This document shows, one piece after another, positions 1 through 8,993 of a stretch of DNA of 64,000 nt. The stretch is from SLHU01 sp009929975 (GTDB lineage: Bacteria > Bacillota > Clostridia > Saccharofermentanales > UBA5734): assembly GCA_040776905.1 (NCBI GenBank), contig JAXGZQ010000001.1:1302001-1366000 (forward strand), read 5' to 3'. Under the pieces are notes generated by a model. It was not told where the DNA came from. It ran no database searches and was given only the letters and a program-made list of their open reading frames with translations. Each line of letters begins with the position of its first letter. Position 1 is the first letter of the stretch. A program made the position numbers and the translations under genes.

Positions 1-1174
1 CACAGCCATCGTCGCCGGAGAGCTGGGCAGGCAGACGCCGGGCACCCTGATGGACCTGATACAGGTCGAAGACATGATAAGTTGGTGTCAGCAGCATTTT
101 TTCCTCATCCGTCAGGACCAGAGCCTGCAGAACATTGACGGTCTGTGCCAGATTGGCCATATGGACACGCCCGGCATGCTGATTGAAAATATTAAGCGTC
201 AGACCGGCGACCAGAGCGTCCCGCATCGTATTTTGCTGGTACAGGTGGCCTGGATTGGTTCCGGGCTCCGGATCGTACCAGGTGCCCCATTCATCAACGA
301 CCAGACCGACACGGCGTTCCGGATCATAGCGATCCATGATCGCGCTGTGTCCGGTGATCAGCTCGTCCATACGCAGTGCCTTGGCCAGTGTGATGTAGTA
401 GGTATCGCGGTCGAACGTTGTCGCGCTGCCCTTGTGTTCCCAGTCTCCCGGTACCGTATAGTAATGCAGCGACAAGCCGTCCATCAGTGAACCGGCCATC
501 TTCATCAATGTTTCGGTCCACTCATAATTAAAGTCACTCGCCCCGCAGGCGATCTTGCTGATCCTCTCCGGGCCATAACGGCGGACATAAGTCTGATAGT
601 GTCGGTACAGATCGGCATAGTAGTCCGCGCGCATATTGCCGCCGCAGCCCCAGCTTTCATTGCCGACACCGAAGAACGGCAGTTTCCAGGCTTTTTCACG
701 GCCGTTCTTGCGGCGCAGTTCCGTCATGGGCGTCACCGCGTCGCTTGTGATGTACTCGACCCATTCCTGCATTTCCGACACCGTTCCGCTGCCGACATTG
801 CCGCTGATATAGGGGGCGCAGTCCAACGTTTCACACAGGTGGAGAAATTCATGGGTGCCGAAGCTGTTATCTTCCACATCACCGCCCCAATGCGTATTGA
901 CCATTTTCTTACGCAAAGTGAGCGGACCGATGCCGTCCTTCCAGTGATACTCATCCGCGAAACAGCCGCCCGGCCAGCGCAGAACCGGAATCCGGATCCG
1001 GCGCAGTGCTTCAATCAGTTCCAGACGCAGTCCCTGCTCATGGCGGATCACCGACTGTTCGCCGACGTGAAAGCCGCCATAGATGCAGCGGCCGAGATGC
1101 TCGGCGAAATGGCCGTAGATCTCCCGACGGATGCGTTCCTGCGGCTGATTGGCTTCAATGACACTGGTCAGCAT
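1..1174 (-). CDS. Alpha-L-arabinofuranosidase, GH51 (3' end beyond window)
   Basis: Exo-acting GH51 enzyme that removes terminal alpha-L-arabinofuranosyl groups from arabinan or arabinoxylan fragments, probably in the cytoplasm because no signal peptide is present. The start ATG (complement of 1172-1174) follows a GGAGGG ribosome site. The (beta/alpha)8 barrel shows the family motifs: RWPGGCFADEYHW near residue 75, GNESWGCGG with the acid/base Glu at residue 173, and VVDEWGTW with the nucleophile Glu at residue 295, close to the positions known in characterised GH51 enzymes. TPTYHVFDLYQVHQGA follows before the frame leaves the window after about 391 residues; the family is usually near 500, so the C-terminal beta domain is missing here. 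It lies 79 bp downstream of the fucose isomerase gene and is probably cotranscribed. Identity is certain; exact substrate is not. Confidence 0.93.
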   Translation of the reverse strand, partial: MLTSVIEANQPQERIRREIYGHFAEHLGRCIYGGFHVGEQSVIRHEQGLRLELIEALRRIRIPVLRWPGGCFADEYHWKDGIGPLTLRKKMVNTHWGGDVEDNSFGTHEFLHLCETLDCAPYISGNVGSGTVSEMQEWVEYITSDAVTPMTELRRKNGREKAWKLPFFGVGNESWGCGGNMRADYYADLYRHYQTYVRRYGPERISKIACGASDFNYEWTETLMKMAGSLMDGLSLHYYTVPGDWEHKGSATTFDRDTYYITLAKALRMDELITGHSAIMDRYDPERRVGLVVDEWGTWYDPEPGTNPGHLYQQNTMRDALVAGLTLNIFNQHAGRVHMANLAQTVNVLQALVLTDEEKMLLTPTYHVFDLYQVHQGARRLPAQLSGDDGC

Positions 1175-1253
1175 GTGATTCCCTCCATTCAATGCGGCGA
1201 CAGCGCCGGGGCTTGTCGCTTCCCGACGCTGTCGGTCAGATACAAGCGGCGCG

Positions 1254-3062
1254 TCAGCCGTAGATTGGTCCATACGCCGCACAGGCGCGATAATCGGCAC
1301 TTTCCGCGTCCTGTGTTCCGAAGGCGGCCCAGGCATGCGGACGATATATCCGGTCATCCGGTACATTGTGCATGGAGACCGGAATCCGCAGCATGCTGCA
1401 CAGTGTCAGCAGCTGGTGGCCGATATGGCCGTAGTTGAACGATCCGTGATTGGCACCCCAGTTGGCCATGACGGAATAGACATCCTTGAACGCGCCCTCA
1501 CCAGTGGTCCGCGGAACAAACCATGTGGTCGGCCAGGTCGGGTCCGTGCGCTTCTGCAGCGTCTGGCTGACCTCATCCGGCAGAACAGCGGTATGGCCCT
1601 CAGCGATCTGCAGGACCGGGCCGATGCCCTCGATCAGATTGAGCCGGACCATGGTGATCGGCATCTCGTTTTGTGTTTCGAAAGCGGATGAAAAGCCGCC
1701 GCCGCGGAAATAGCCGGCATTTGCCGGACACCAGACCGTCGCGTCCAGGCAGACATCGGCGTCAGCCGCGGTCATCTCCCAGAAGGGCTTCATCACAGCG
1801 TTGCCCTGCTCGTCCCGCATCTTGCCACAGCCATCCAGGGCGGCCGCGCCGGAATTGATCAGATGGATCATGCCGCCTTCAGCCAGACCTTCAGGCTGCC
1901 ATCCGGTCACCCGCCTGATCGCGTCCGGACTCCAGTAGGTGCGGACATCGGCGAAAACCGATGCGCTGTCACTGACCAGATGGCCGAGGAGCATCGCCAT
2001 CCCGTTCAGCGTGTCGTTTTCAGTCGCCAGGACAAATGGTTCACGAATGCCGTTCCAGTCGAAGGAAGAATTGAGAATCGCTTCAGAAAAATCATGGTTC
2101 GGGAAATGATCGGTCCACTGGCGCTGCCCCTGGACCCCGGCGGCGATCGCGTTTCGCCCGGCGGCTTCTTCTTCATAGCCCATTTCAGCCAGTTTCGGAT
2201 TGCCGATCATGATATCGCGGATGATCAGGGTCTGTTTGACGACCCGTTCCCATTCCGCGTCTTTATCTGCCCGGCTGTGCTGGAACGGCGTCCCTTCATT
2301 GGGATCCATGCCTTCCGGACAATAGGTTTCACGCCAGGCCAGTGCTTTTTCATATTCTGCCTTATCGTAGATACCATGCGCGACACGGCGCTCAATCTCG
2401 ATCTGGTCAAGCCATTCGGTGCGCAGACCGAAATATTCCTGGAACATCTGGGCGTCGACGTAGGATCCGGCGATTCCCATGCAGGGGCCGCCGATATTGA
2501 CATAAGACCGTCCGCGCATCGTGCCGGCTGCCAGGGCGGCTTTTGCCCAGAGCAGGATTTTCTCTCTGACATCATCCGGCATCGTCGTATCATCAAGATC
2601 CTGTACATCACGGCCATAGATCGCGAAGGCCGGCAGCTTGCGTTGTGCGTGCGCCGACATGACGGCCGCCAGATAGACCGCGCCGGGCCGTTCAGTTCCG
2701 TTGAAGCCCCAGACCGCCTTGACAGTCAGAGGATTCATGTCCATCGTTTCAGTGCCGTAGCACCAGCTGGGTGTGACCGACAGTGTCGCGGTTACGTTCT
2801 CACGGGAAAACTGGTCTTCACAGCGGGCCGCTTCAGCCACACCGCCGATACAGGTTTCAGCGATGACACATTCCACCGGCAGTCCGCAGGCATGGCGGAG
2901 CGTTCCGCTGATCAGGTCTGCGGCCTGGCGGGCCATCGCCATCGTCCGGTCTTCCAGCGATTCGCGGACACCGCGGCGGCGGCCGTCGACGCAGGGACGG
3001 ATCCCGATTTTGGGTAAACGGCCAATCAGTCGATTCACCGGTTCATTGATCACATGTGACAT
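1254..3062 (-). CDS. fucI: L-fucose isomerase
   Basis: Converts L-fucose to L-fuculose (also D-arabinose to D-ribulose in many homologues), the first cytoplasmic step of fucose use. The 602-residue protein matches the E. coli length (591) and begins with the family signature KIGIRPCVDGRRRGVRESLE. The Mn2+ ligands known from E. coli FucI are all present in their motifs: Glu in ATENDTLNG, Asp in FADVRTYWSP and His in WGANHGSFNYGH. An upstream in-frame start would add seven residues, but the ATG at 3062 has AGGAGG seven bases away and fits the family N-terminus. No fuculokinase or aldolase is in the window, so the rest of the pathway must be elsewhere. The gene precedes GH51 on the same strand. 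Confidence 0.95.
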   Translation of the reverse strand: MSHVINEPVNRLIGRLPKIGIRPCVDGRRRGVRESLEDRTMAMARQAADLISGTLRHACGLPVECVIAETCIGGVAEAARCEDQFSRENVTATLSVTPSWCYGTETMDMNPLTVKAVWGFNGTERPGAVYLAAVMSAHAQRKLPAFAIYGRDVQDLDDTTMPDDVREKILLWAKAALAAGTMRGRSYVNIGGPCMGIAGSYVDAQMFQEYFGLRTEWLDQIEIERRVAHGIYDKAEYEKALAWRETYCPEGMDPNEGTPFQHSRADKDAEWERVVKQTLIIRDIMIGNPKLAEMGYEEEAAGRNAIAAGVQGQRQWTDHFPNHDFSEAILNSSFDWNGIREPFVLATENDTLNGMAMLLGHLVSDSASVFADVRTYWSPDAIRRVTGWQPEGLAEGGMIHLINSGAAALDGCGKMRDEQGNAVMKPFWEMTAADADVCLDATVWCPANAGYFRGGGFSSAFETQNEMPITMVRLNLIEGIGPVLQIAEGHTAVLPDEVSQTLQKRTDPTWPTTWFVPRTTGEGAFKDVYSVMANWGANHGSFNYGHIGHQLLTLCSMLRIPVSMHNVPDDRIYRPHAWAAFGTQDAESADYRACAAYGPIYG

Positions 3063-3138
3063 AATAAAGCCTCCTGTCAGCATTCATATCTTTAGTTTAT
3101 CATTTAATGCCGGATAAAAAAGAACCTCCCGGGCTTTT

Positions 3139-3147
3139 TGCTATAAT
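3139..3147 (+). promoter_or_regulatory. Extended -10 promoter for the 3218 gene
   Basis: TGCTATAAT is a perfect extended -10 element about 70 bp before the start codon. No good -35 is seen, as is usual for extended -10 promoters. It sits in the divergent intergenic space with fucI. Confidence 0.5.
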
Positions 3148-3217
3148 ATGAGACAGTGTCAGACAAAGCGGATGAGGCGATGTCTGAATCTGACGAAAAT
3201 GAAATGAGGTGACCCCG

Positions 3218-5827
3218 ATGACCTGGATTTTCATCCTGCGTCCTCTGGCCGGCCGGCCGGTCCAACTGGCTGTTTCGCGGCTGCGGCAGGCTTTGGCCAG
3301 GCAGTCGATCGATTGCCGGTGGCTGCCCGGTATTTCACAGCAGCCCTTGCTGGCGAATCAGGCGGATCCGCTGATTCTGCTGGGCTGCCAGAATGAGCCG
3401 CCGCTCAGTCCGCTGATCGGTTCACCGCTTACGGCTGCTGAGTCCTATACCAACGGCCGGACCGGCGATGGCCTGCGTTATCTGGCCGGATCGGACGCCA
3501 CCGGCCTGAGCTACGGCCTGACGGAACTGGCGGAACGAATTGATGAGCAGGGTGAGCCTGTTTTGCGGGAATGGGCGGAATGTACCGGAAAACCGCACTG
3601 CGCTGTCCGCGGGATCGACCGTTTTATCAGCAACCGGGATGACGCGTCCTGGTGGATGAACCCCGACTGGCGCCGTTTTTATCTGGAAATGCTGCAGCAG
3701 TCCCGTTTCAACCGGTTGACGCTGGTGGTCGGGTTTGATACCGCTTATCTTTCACCACCCTATCCGTTTTTCACCGCTGTTCCCGGCTTTCCGGAGGTCA
3801 CCCTCCAACCATGGTATGTACAGCAGCGGGAACTGGCACTGGCCGCCCTGCGAGATACCGTTCAGAGCTGTCATGACATGGGGCTTCATTTCTGTCTGGC
3901 CATCTGGCAGCAGATTCCCTGGCAGAGTGAGCAGGATCAGCTGGTGGAAGGCTTGACGGAGGAGACTATCAGTGATTACTGCGCGGCCGGTCTGACCGCT
4001 CTGCTCGAGGCCTGCCCGACGATTGACACGATCCAGTTCCGCGTCAATCATGAATCAGGCGTTGGCAGTGAAGACAGTGCGGTGGCCTTCTGGCTGGCTC
4101 AGTTTGACGCGCTGGCGGCTTTCAATCAGCGTCAACAGCGCGATATCCATCTGGAAATCCGGGCCAAGGGAATGACGGATAGCATGCTCAGCCACGCGCA
4201 GAGTCTGGGACTATCGGTCATGGTCTCAACGAAATACTGCTGTGAACAGGCTGGCCTGCCGCATCATCTGACCCAGATGCGGGCGGAAGAGCGGCGCAAT
4301 CCGGGAAACCTCAACCTGAGCCGCCGCTACAGCTATGATGATCTGCTGCGCCGGCCGCGGGCGTTTCCCCTGATCTACCGGCTGTGGCAGAACGGTTCAT
4401 CTAATCTGCTGCTCTGGGCGGATCCGGATTATGCCCGCCGGTTTATCGATTCGCTGCGTCTTGGACCTGCCGCCGGCTTTGAGGTGATGCCGCCGCTCTC
4501 GTACCGCGGTGGCCATGAACTGATCCGCAGCACGGGCTGGCCGCTGCTGACTGACGCACGGCTGCGGCCGCCTGCCTTTGATGATGAACGGTACTGGCCG
4601 TTCTACTGGATTTACGGCCGGACCGGTTATGACCCGGCCGCGGCCGGAAGTTCGTTCGCCCGGCGGATGAACCTGCGCCATGGTCCGGCCGGACCGGCGC
4701 TTTCCCGCCTGCTGTTTCAGGCCAGCCGTGTTCTGCCCCTGCTGACCGCGGTTCACTTTCCGGCGCATCCCCAGCTGCAATTCTGGACCGAGATGGGAAC
4801 AGGGGGGGCGCTGTTCGCGGAGCACAACCATAATACGGTGTTCCGCCAGCTCGGGATCACGTATCAGGATACACCGGGCTGTGACGAAGGACTGTTCAGC
4901 GGGATCCGTGAATCCGCGGCCTGTCAGGCCGGCGCTGCCCCTGACGGTCGCTATAACAGCCGCCAGCAGATGGGCTGGCTGAGCCGGGTTCTACAGGAAC
5001 TGCGGCAGGCGCGCCACACGGCTGCCGCAAAACTCACGGACGCTGACGACCTGCAGGATGATCCTTACGGCTGGGAACGGCGCGGGATTTTTCTCGACGC
5101 GGAGCTGCTGGAATCACTGGGAACCTATCATCTATGGAAAATGAAGGCCGCGTTCAACTACAGCCTCTATCAGCAGACCGGGCGCGGCGAACGACTGGCC
5201 CGCGCCTGCGCTGACCTGCAACAGGCCCTGTCGGCCTGGCGGCGGCTGGCGGCACGGGGATCCTCCTATTATCATGACCTGCTGTTCAGTGTCGGAGCCC
5301 AGACGGTACGCCGCGGCCACTGGCAGGATTTCATTCCTGAAATCGAGGCGGATCTTGGCCGTCTCGAGCAATTACTCGAAGCGGATCACCCTGCTATTTT
5401 CACTACTTACAGCCAAGATGGAGAAAACAGACCTGTTCAAACGGATGACGCGCTTGATGATCTTCCAGAACCCGCCGCTCCTGACTGGCAGGCAATCGTA
5501 CCGGAGCAGCACGGAGCCGGTCGTGACCTGTCCGTAGTCCTGTCCGCGGGAAACCTTGACAGCCGCTGGCCGCCGCGGCTGCGCTGGCGTCGGACCTGTC
5601 AGGCAGACGGTCCGTTTGCCGAATTGGTGATGCAGCACGACGGCGATGTCTGGCGAGCCACGGTTCCGGGATCCGCGATCACGCCGCAATGGGATCTGGT
5701 GCTCTATTTCATGGCTGAGGATGAGGCAGGGAATGGCCTGATCTACCCCGGAATCTGGCATTCCGGGTTGCTTCAGCCATATTATCTGATCCGGATAACC
5801 GCCGGTGAAAGTGAGATGATAAAATGA
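3218..5827 (+). CDS. Large putative glycoside hydrolase, GH67-like architecture
   Basis: An 869-residue cytoplasmic protein. The first 110 residues resemble the small alpha/beta domain that precedes the barrel in GH67 and GH20 enzymes (GDGLRYLAGSDATGLSYGLTEL). A barrel-like section follows (RGIDRFISNRDDASWW, WRRFYLEMLQQSRFNRLTLVVG, QFRVNHESGVG), then a helical region and a C-terminal beta domain from about residue 760. I cannot name the catalytic residues. The ATG at 3218 is preferred over a GTG nine bases earlier because GAGGTGA lies five bases before it and overlaps that GTG. The stop overlaps the next gene by four bases, so it is translationally coupled to a Gfo/Idh/MocA dehydrogenase. Alpha-glucuronidase-like activity is a guess by architecture only. 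Confidence 0.6.
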   Translation: MTWIFILRPLAGRPVQLAVSRLRQALARQSIDCRWLPGISQQPLLANQADPLILLGCQNEPPLSPLIGSPLTAAESYTNGRTGDGLRYLAGSDATGLSYGLTELAERIDEQGEPVLREWAECTGKPHCAVRGIDRFISNRDDASWWMNPDWRRFYLEMLQQSRFNRLTLVVGFDTAYLSPPYPFFTAVPGFPEVTLQPWYVQQRELALAALRDTVQSCHDMGLHFCLAIWQQIPWQSEQDQLVEGLTEETISDYCAAGLTALLEACPTIDTIQFRVNHESGVGSEDSAVAFWLAQFDALAAFNQRQQRDIHLEIRAKGMTDSMLSHAQSLGLSVMVSTKYCCEQAGLPHHLTQMRAEERRNPGNLNLSRRYSYDDLLRRPRAFPLIYRLWQNGSSNLLLWADPDYARRFIDSLRLGPAAGFEVMPPLSYRGGHELIRSTGWPLLTDARLRPPAFDDERYWPFYWIYGRTGYDPAAAGSSFARRMNLRHGPAGPALSRLLFQASRVLPLLTAVHFPAHPQLQFWTEMGTGGALFAEHNHNTVFRQLGITYQDTPGCDEGLFSGIRESAACQAGAAPDGRYNSRQQMGWLSRVLQELRQARHTAAAKLTDADDLQDDPYGWERRGIFLDAELLESLGTYHLWKMKAAFNYSLYQQTGRGERLARACADLQQALSAWRRLAARGSSYYHDLLFSVGAQTVRRGHWQDFIPEIEADLGRLEQLLEADHPAIFTTYSQDGENRPVQTDDALDDLPEPAAPDWQAIVPEQHGAGRDLSVVLSAGNLDSRWPPRLRWRRTCQADGPFAELVMQHDGDVWRATVPGSAITPQWDLVLYFMAEDEAGNGLIYPGIWHSGLLQPYYLIRITAGESEMIK

Positions 5828-6966
5828 AGCAGTTGAAAGTGGCCATTGTCGGCTGTGGTATTGTCGCGGCCAAGCATCTGCGTGCCATCCAGAGCCTGAA
5901 AAAAGCTTATCGTCTCTGCGCGGTCGTTGATGCCCGCCCGGAAGCGGCCGTGTCTTTGCTGAAGCGGTTCAAGCTGTCTGGCGGCGGGTCGTCGGCGATC
6001 AGTGTCTATGATACAGTTTCCACCATGCTGGAGAAATGTTCGCCGGATCTCGTCGCGGTGACAACACCCAGCGGCAGTCATTATTCAATCGCGCTGGCCT
6101 CGCTGAATGCCGGCTGCCATGTCCTGGTTGAAAAACCGCTGACGCTTGACTTGAAGGAAGCCCGGCATCTTCTGGCGGTGGCGGAACAGCAGGGTCTGCA
6201 GATCGCGGTCGGACATATCTACCGTTTCTTTCCGCTGGTCGGACTGCTGCGGGACGATCTGCGTTCCGGACGATTCGGACGTCTTTTCTACGGCGATGTC
6301 AAGGTGCGCTGGGGGCATGATCAAGCGTATTATGATCAGGCGGCCTGGCGCGGCACCTGGCACGCGGATGGCGGAGCACTGATGAACCAGAGCATTCATG
6401 CCCTGGATCTGATGACCTGGCTGCTCGGCCAGCCGGTGGAACGTGTCAGCGGCTGGATTGACCGGCAGGCCCATGTGATGGAAGCAGAGGACTTCGGGCT
6501 GGCGATGCTGCAGCTCGCGAACGGGGTGTACTGTCAGCTGGAGGGAACCACCAATACCGATCCGAAGCAACAGGAGGCCTCCTTTTATATCTGCGGGTCC
6601 GACGGGGAGATCCGCGCCGGCATCCGCGCCGGCAAACCCTATGTCAAGGTACGCGACCGCAGCGGCCGCCGCCTGACCCGACACTATCTCTGGCGCTATG
6701 TCAAAGCGCTGCTGCGCACAGCCGGACCGGCTGGTTTTGCTCAGTTGAAAAATCCACATACCTGCCTGTACCGGGATCTGGCTGACGCGATCAGCCAGCA
6801 CAGACCACCGCTCGCGGACGGCCGTTCCGGACTGCTGGCCGTCGAACAGGTTCTGGCGATCTATCAGTCCGCGCTGACGGGTCAGGCCGTCCAGCTGCCG
6901 CTCGCTGACTTCCAGCTGCAGGACATGTCAGAAGCTTTGCCTCTCCGACCGCCTGAAAAGCCCTAG
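5824..6966 (+). CDS. Gfo/Idh/MocA family NAD(P)-dependent sugar dehydrogenase
   Basis: A 380-residue oxidoreductase with an N-terminal Rossmann fold (VAIVGCGIVAAKHLRAI), the EKPLTLDL motif carrying the catalytic Lys, and the HADGGALMNQSIHALDL segment with the conserved His of the family. Such enzymes oxidise or reduce hydroxyls of sugars, inositols or glycosides using NAD(P). It overlaps the preceding glycoside-hydrolase-like gene by ATGA and almost certainly acts on the same substrate. Some members make 3-keto-glycosides that are then split by TIM-barrel lyases; that role is possible here but unproven. No signal peptide is present. Confidence 0.85.
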   Translation: MKQLKVAIVGCGIVAAKHLRAIQSLKKAYRLCAVVDARPEAAVSLLKRFKLSGGGSSAISVYDTVSTMLEKCSPDLVAVTTPSGSHYSIALASLNAGCHVLVEKPLTLDLKEARHLLAVAEQQGLQIAVGHIYRFFPLVGLLRDDLRSGRFGRLFYGDVKVRWGHDQAYYDQAAWRGTWHADGGALMNQSIHALDLMTWLLGQPVERVSGWIDRQAHVMEAEDFGLAMLQLANGVYCQLEGTTNTDPKQQEASFYICGSDGEIRAGIRAGKPYVKVRDRSGRRLTRHYLWRYVKALLRTAGPAGFAQLKNPHTCLYRDLADAISQHRPPLADGRSGLLAVEQVLAIYQSALTGQAVQLPLADFQLQDMSEALPLRPPEKP

Positions 6967-7007
6967 ACTTCCGTCACGCTGGCAACGGCAATCAACACTC
7001 CTGCCGG

Positions 7008-7013
7008 TATAAT
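7008..7013 (+). promoter_or_regulatory. Putative -10 box before msrAB
   Basis: A perfect TATAAT lies 67 bp before the msrAB start in a short intergenic space. No convincing -35 or TG extension is visible, so the call is tentative. Confidence 0.35.
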
Positions 7014-7080
7014 GGTAACGAGCCATGTTTCGGCCACTGATCCACCGGTCGAAGCATGTAAATAAAAAGGTGTGATCATC

Positions 7081-8244
7081 ATGAGAACAATCAGGATCCT
7101 CTTACTGCTGGTACTGCTTCCGGCTGCCCTGATACTGGCAGCCTGCGGCGGCCTATCCGCGGGTTCCGACACAACAAGGAAAGAAGGCGATGATATGAAT
7201 CCGTCCTCCGGTCTGCCGGAAAACCCCAACCTTGCCATTGATTACAGCCAGGCTGAACTGAAAGAGATCTGGCTGGCCGGCGGCTGCTTCTGGGGCGTGG
7301 AAGCCTATCTGGCCCGCGTTCCGGGTGTTGCCGAAACAACCGTCGGCTACGCGAACGGGAAAACCGAAAACCCCTCTTATGAGGATGTCTGCTACAAGAA
7401 CACCGGTCATGCGGAAACGGTCCATGTCCGCTACGATCCGGCCCGGCTGCCCCTGAGCGGACTGCTTGAACAATTTTTCCAGATTATCGACCCAACCAGC
7501 GCCAACCGCCAGGGAAACGATGTCGGCAGCCAGTATCGAACCGGGATCTATTATCAGGATGAAGCTGACCGGGCGGTGATTGATGCTGTGGTCGCTGAAG
7601 AGCAGACCCGCCATGACCGGCCGATCGTGACTGAGGTGGTCCCGCTGGTGCGTTATGATCTGGCGGAGGATTACCACCAGGACTATCTGGAAAAAAATCC
7701 GGGCGGCTACTGCCATATTTCTTTTGACAGCCTCCCGGATCCAGCCGCTGAGAATGCCATCGACCCGGCCGACCTTGAGGATGTCCTCGATCCTGAACTG
7801 TATCGCCGGCCTGATGACGCGTGGCTGAGACAGGAACTGACACCGGAGCAGTACGCGGTGACACAGGACAACGCGACGGAATACCCGGGCAGCAGCCAGT
7901 ACGACAAGTTCGACCAGCCCGGGCTCTACGTTGATATCGTCACCGGTGAGCCGCTGTTCAGCTCGGCTGATAAGTATGACGCCGGCTGCGGCTGGCCGAG
8001 TTTTACCAAACCGATCGACCCGGCGGTTGTCCGCGAGCTGATGGATCGCTCACACGGCATGTCCAGGACCGAAGTGCGCAGCCGCAGCGGCGATTCCCAT
8101 CTCGGCCATGTCTTCACCGACGGGCCGGCAGAGGATGGTGGACTGCGCTACTGCATCAATGGTGCCGCTCTGCGCTTTATTCCGCTGGACCAGATGGATG
8201 CGGCAGGATACGGCCCCCTGATTCCGCTGGTCAGCGGCGACTGA
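7081..8244 (+). CDS. msrAB: Bifunctional peptide methionine sulfoxide reductase MsrA/MsrB lipoprotein
   Basis: Repairs both methionine-S- and methionine-R-sulfoxide in proteins. Residues 1-22 form a lipoprotein signal with lipobox ILAAC (Cys22), so the enzyme should sit on the outer face of the membrane. The MsrA domain (about 60-215) has the catalytic GGCFWG; the MsrB domain (about 245-375) has CGWPSF, HLGHVF and the catalytic Cys in RYCINGAALRF. The two CxxC zinc motifs of many MsrB proteins are absent; the matching segment reads GLYVDIVTGEPLF. The ATG at 7081 is chosen over a GTG nine bases upstream because AAGGTG is then well placed. The external electron donor is not encoded nearby. Confidence 0.93.
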   Translation: MRTIRILLLLVLLPAALILAACGGLSAGSDTTRKEGDDMNPSSGLPENPNLAIDYSQAELKEIWLAGGCFWGVEAYLARVPGVAETTVGYANGKTENPSYEDVCYKNTGHAETVHVRYDPARLPLSGLLEQFFQIIDPTSANRQGNDVGSQYRTGIYYQDEADRAVIDAVVAEEQTRHDRPIVTEVVPLVRYDLAEDYHQDYLEKNPGGYCHISFDSLPDPAAENAIDPADLEDVLDPELYRRPDDAWLRQELTPEQYAVTQDNATEYPGSSQYDKFDQPGLYVDIVTGEPLFSSADKYDAGCGWPSFTKPIDPAVVRELMDRSHGMSRTEVRSRSGDSHLGHVFTDGPAEDGGLRYCINGAALRFIPLDQMDAAGYGPLIPLVSGD

Positions 8245-8267
8245 TCGCGTCCGGATATCCGCCTGAT

Positions 8268-8296
8268 TTGTCGAAGATTCGTGTCCCTGTTATGAT
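8268..8296 (+). promoter_or_regulatory. Sigma-A-type promoter of the nitroreductase gene
   Basis: TTGTCG, a 17-bp spacer and TATGAT, the latter preceded by TGT as an extended -10. It ends 65 bp before the start codon. Confidence 0.6.
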
Positions 8297-8361
8297 AAGG
8301 TCAAGCAACAGGCCTGAACGGCTGATCATATGAGGCTGACGCATTAGAAGAGGTGAAGGAC

Positions 8362-8916
8362 ATGAATGAGACGCTACAGGCGATTTTCGACCGACGCAGT
8401 ATCCGCGATTTTCAGCAGGAGCCTTTATCCGGTGAACAAATCCAGCTGCTGGCCCGTGCCGCGCTGGCCTCACCGAGTGGGATGAATCTCCAGCCATGGC
8501 ATTTTTCCTTCGTGACACGTAAATCACTGATCGGTAAAATCAGTGACGCGGCGTTTGAGACGTTCAGGCGTAAAGGGCAGCAGGACATCATCGATCGGAT
8601 GAGCGCCCGGCATGAACAGTTGTTCTACGGCGCGCCGCTAGTTGTCTTTATCACAATGAACAAGGACAACCGCAGTGAGATTGACGCCGGCATCGCGGCG
8701 GAGAATCTGGCCATCGCGGCCCAGTCACTGGGTCTCGGTTCCTGTATCATCGGTCTTGCCGCGGCGGCCTTTCAGGGTGACAGCGCCGATGAACTGAAAA
8801 AGCGGCTTGAATTCCCGCGCTGCCATGAGATGGTTATTTCGGTGGCGATCGGCCACCCTGCCGTCCACCCCGATCCTCATGACATGCACCCGGAAAAGAT
8901 CTCCTTTATCGGCTGA
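8362..8916 (+). CDS. Nitroreductase family FMN oxidoreductase
   Basis: A 184-residue flavoprotein of the nitroreductase fold; members reduce nitro groups, quinones or enoates with NAD(P)H. The N-terminal FMN-phosphate signature RRSIRDF is followed by ASPSGMNLQPWHF, and the second half carries the conserved LGSCIIGLA strand and loop. It starts at ATG 8362, nine bases after a weaker GTG, with AGAGGTGA as ribosome site. It is a single-gene unit with its own promoter and a strong terminator. The physiological substrate cannot be read from sequence. Confidence 0.88.
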   Translation: MNETLQAIFDRRSIRDFQQEPLSGEQIQLLARAALASPSGMNLQPWHFSFVTRKSLIGKISDAAFETFRRKGQQDIIDRMSARHEQLFYGAPLVVFITMNKDNRSEIDAGIAAENLAIAAQSLGLGSCIIGLAAAAFQGDSADELKKRLEFPRCHEMVISVAIGHPAVHPDPHDMHPEKISFIG

Positions 8917-8941
8917 TCTCTGTCTCAAACAACCCCATAAG

Positions 8942-8968
8942 AAAGCGGCCCCGAAAGGCCGCTTTTTT
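8942..8968. terminator. Bidirectional rho-independent terminator
   Basis: Stem AAAGCGGCC / GGCCGCTTT with a six-base loop and a T tract. It lies between the convergent nitroreductase and GH116 genes and can serve both. Confidence 0.85.
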
Positions 8969-8993
8969 GATGGTTCCAATGGATTCGACCGGC

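Noticed and set aside
1863..3017. Long open frame of 384 codons on the plus strand
   Set aside because: Antisense to L-fucose isomerase, no ribosome site, and the sequence resembles no protein; long shadow frames are expected in GC-rich genes.
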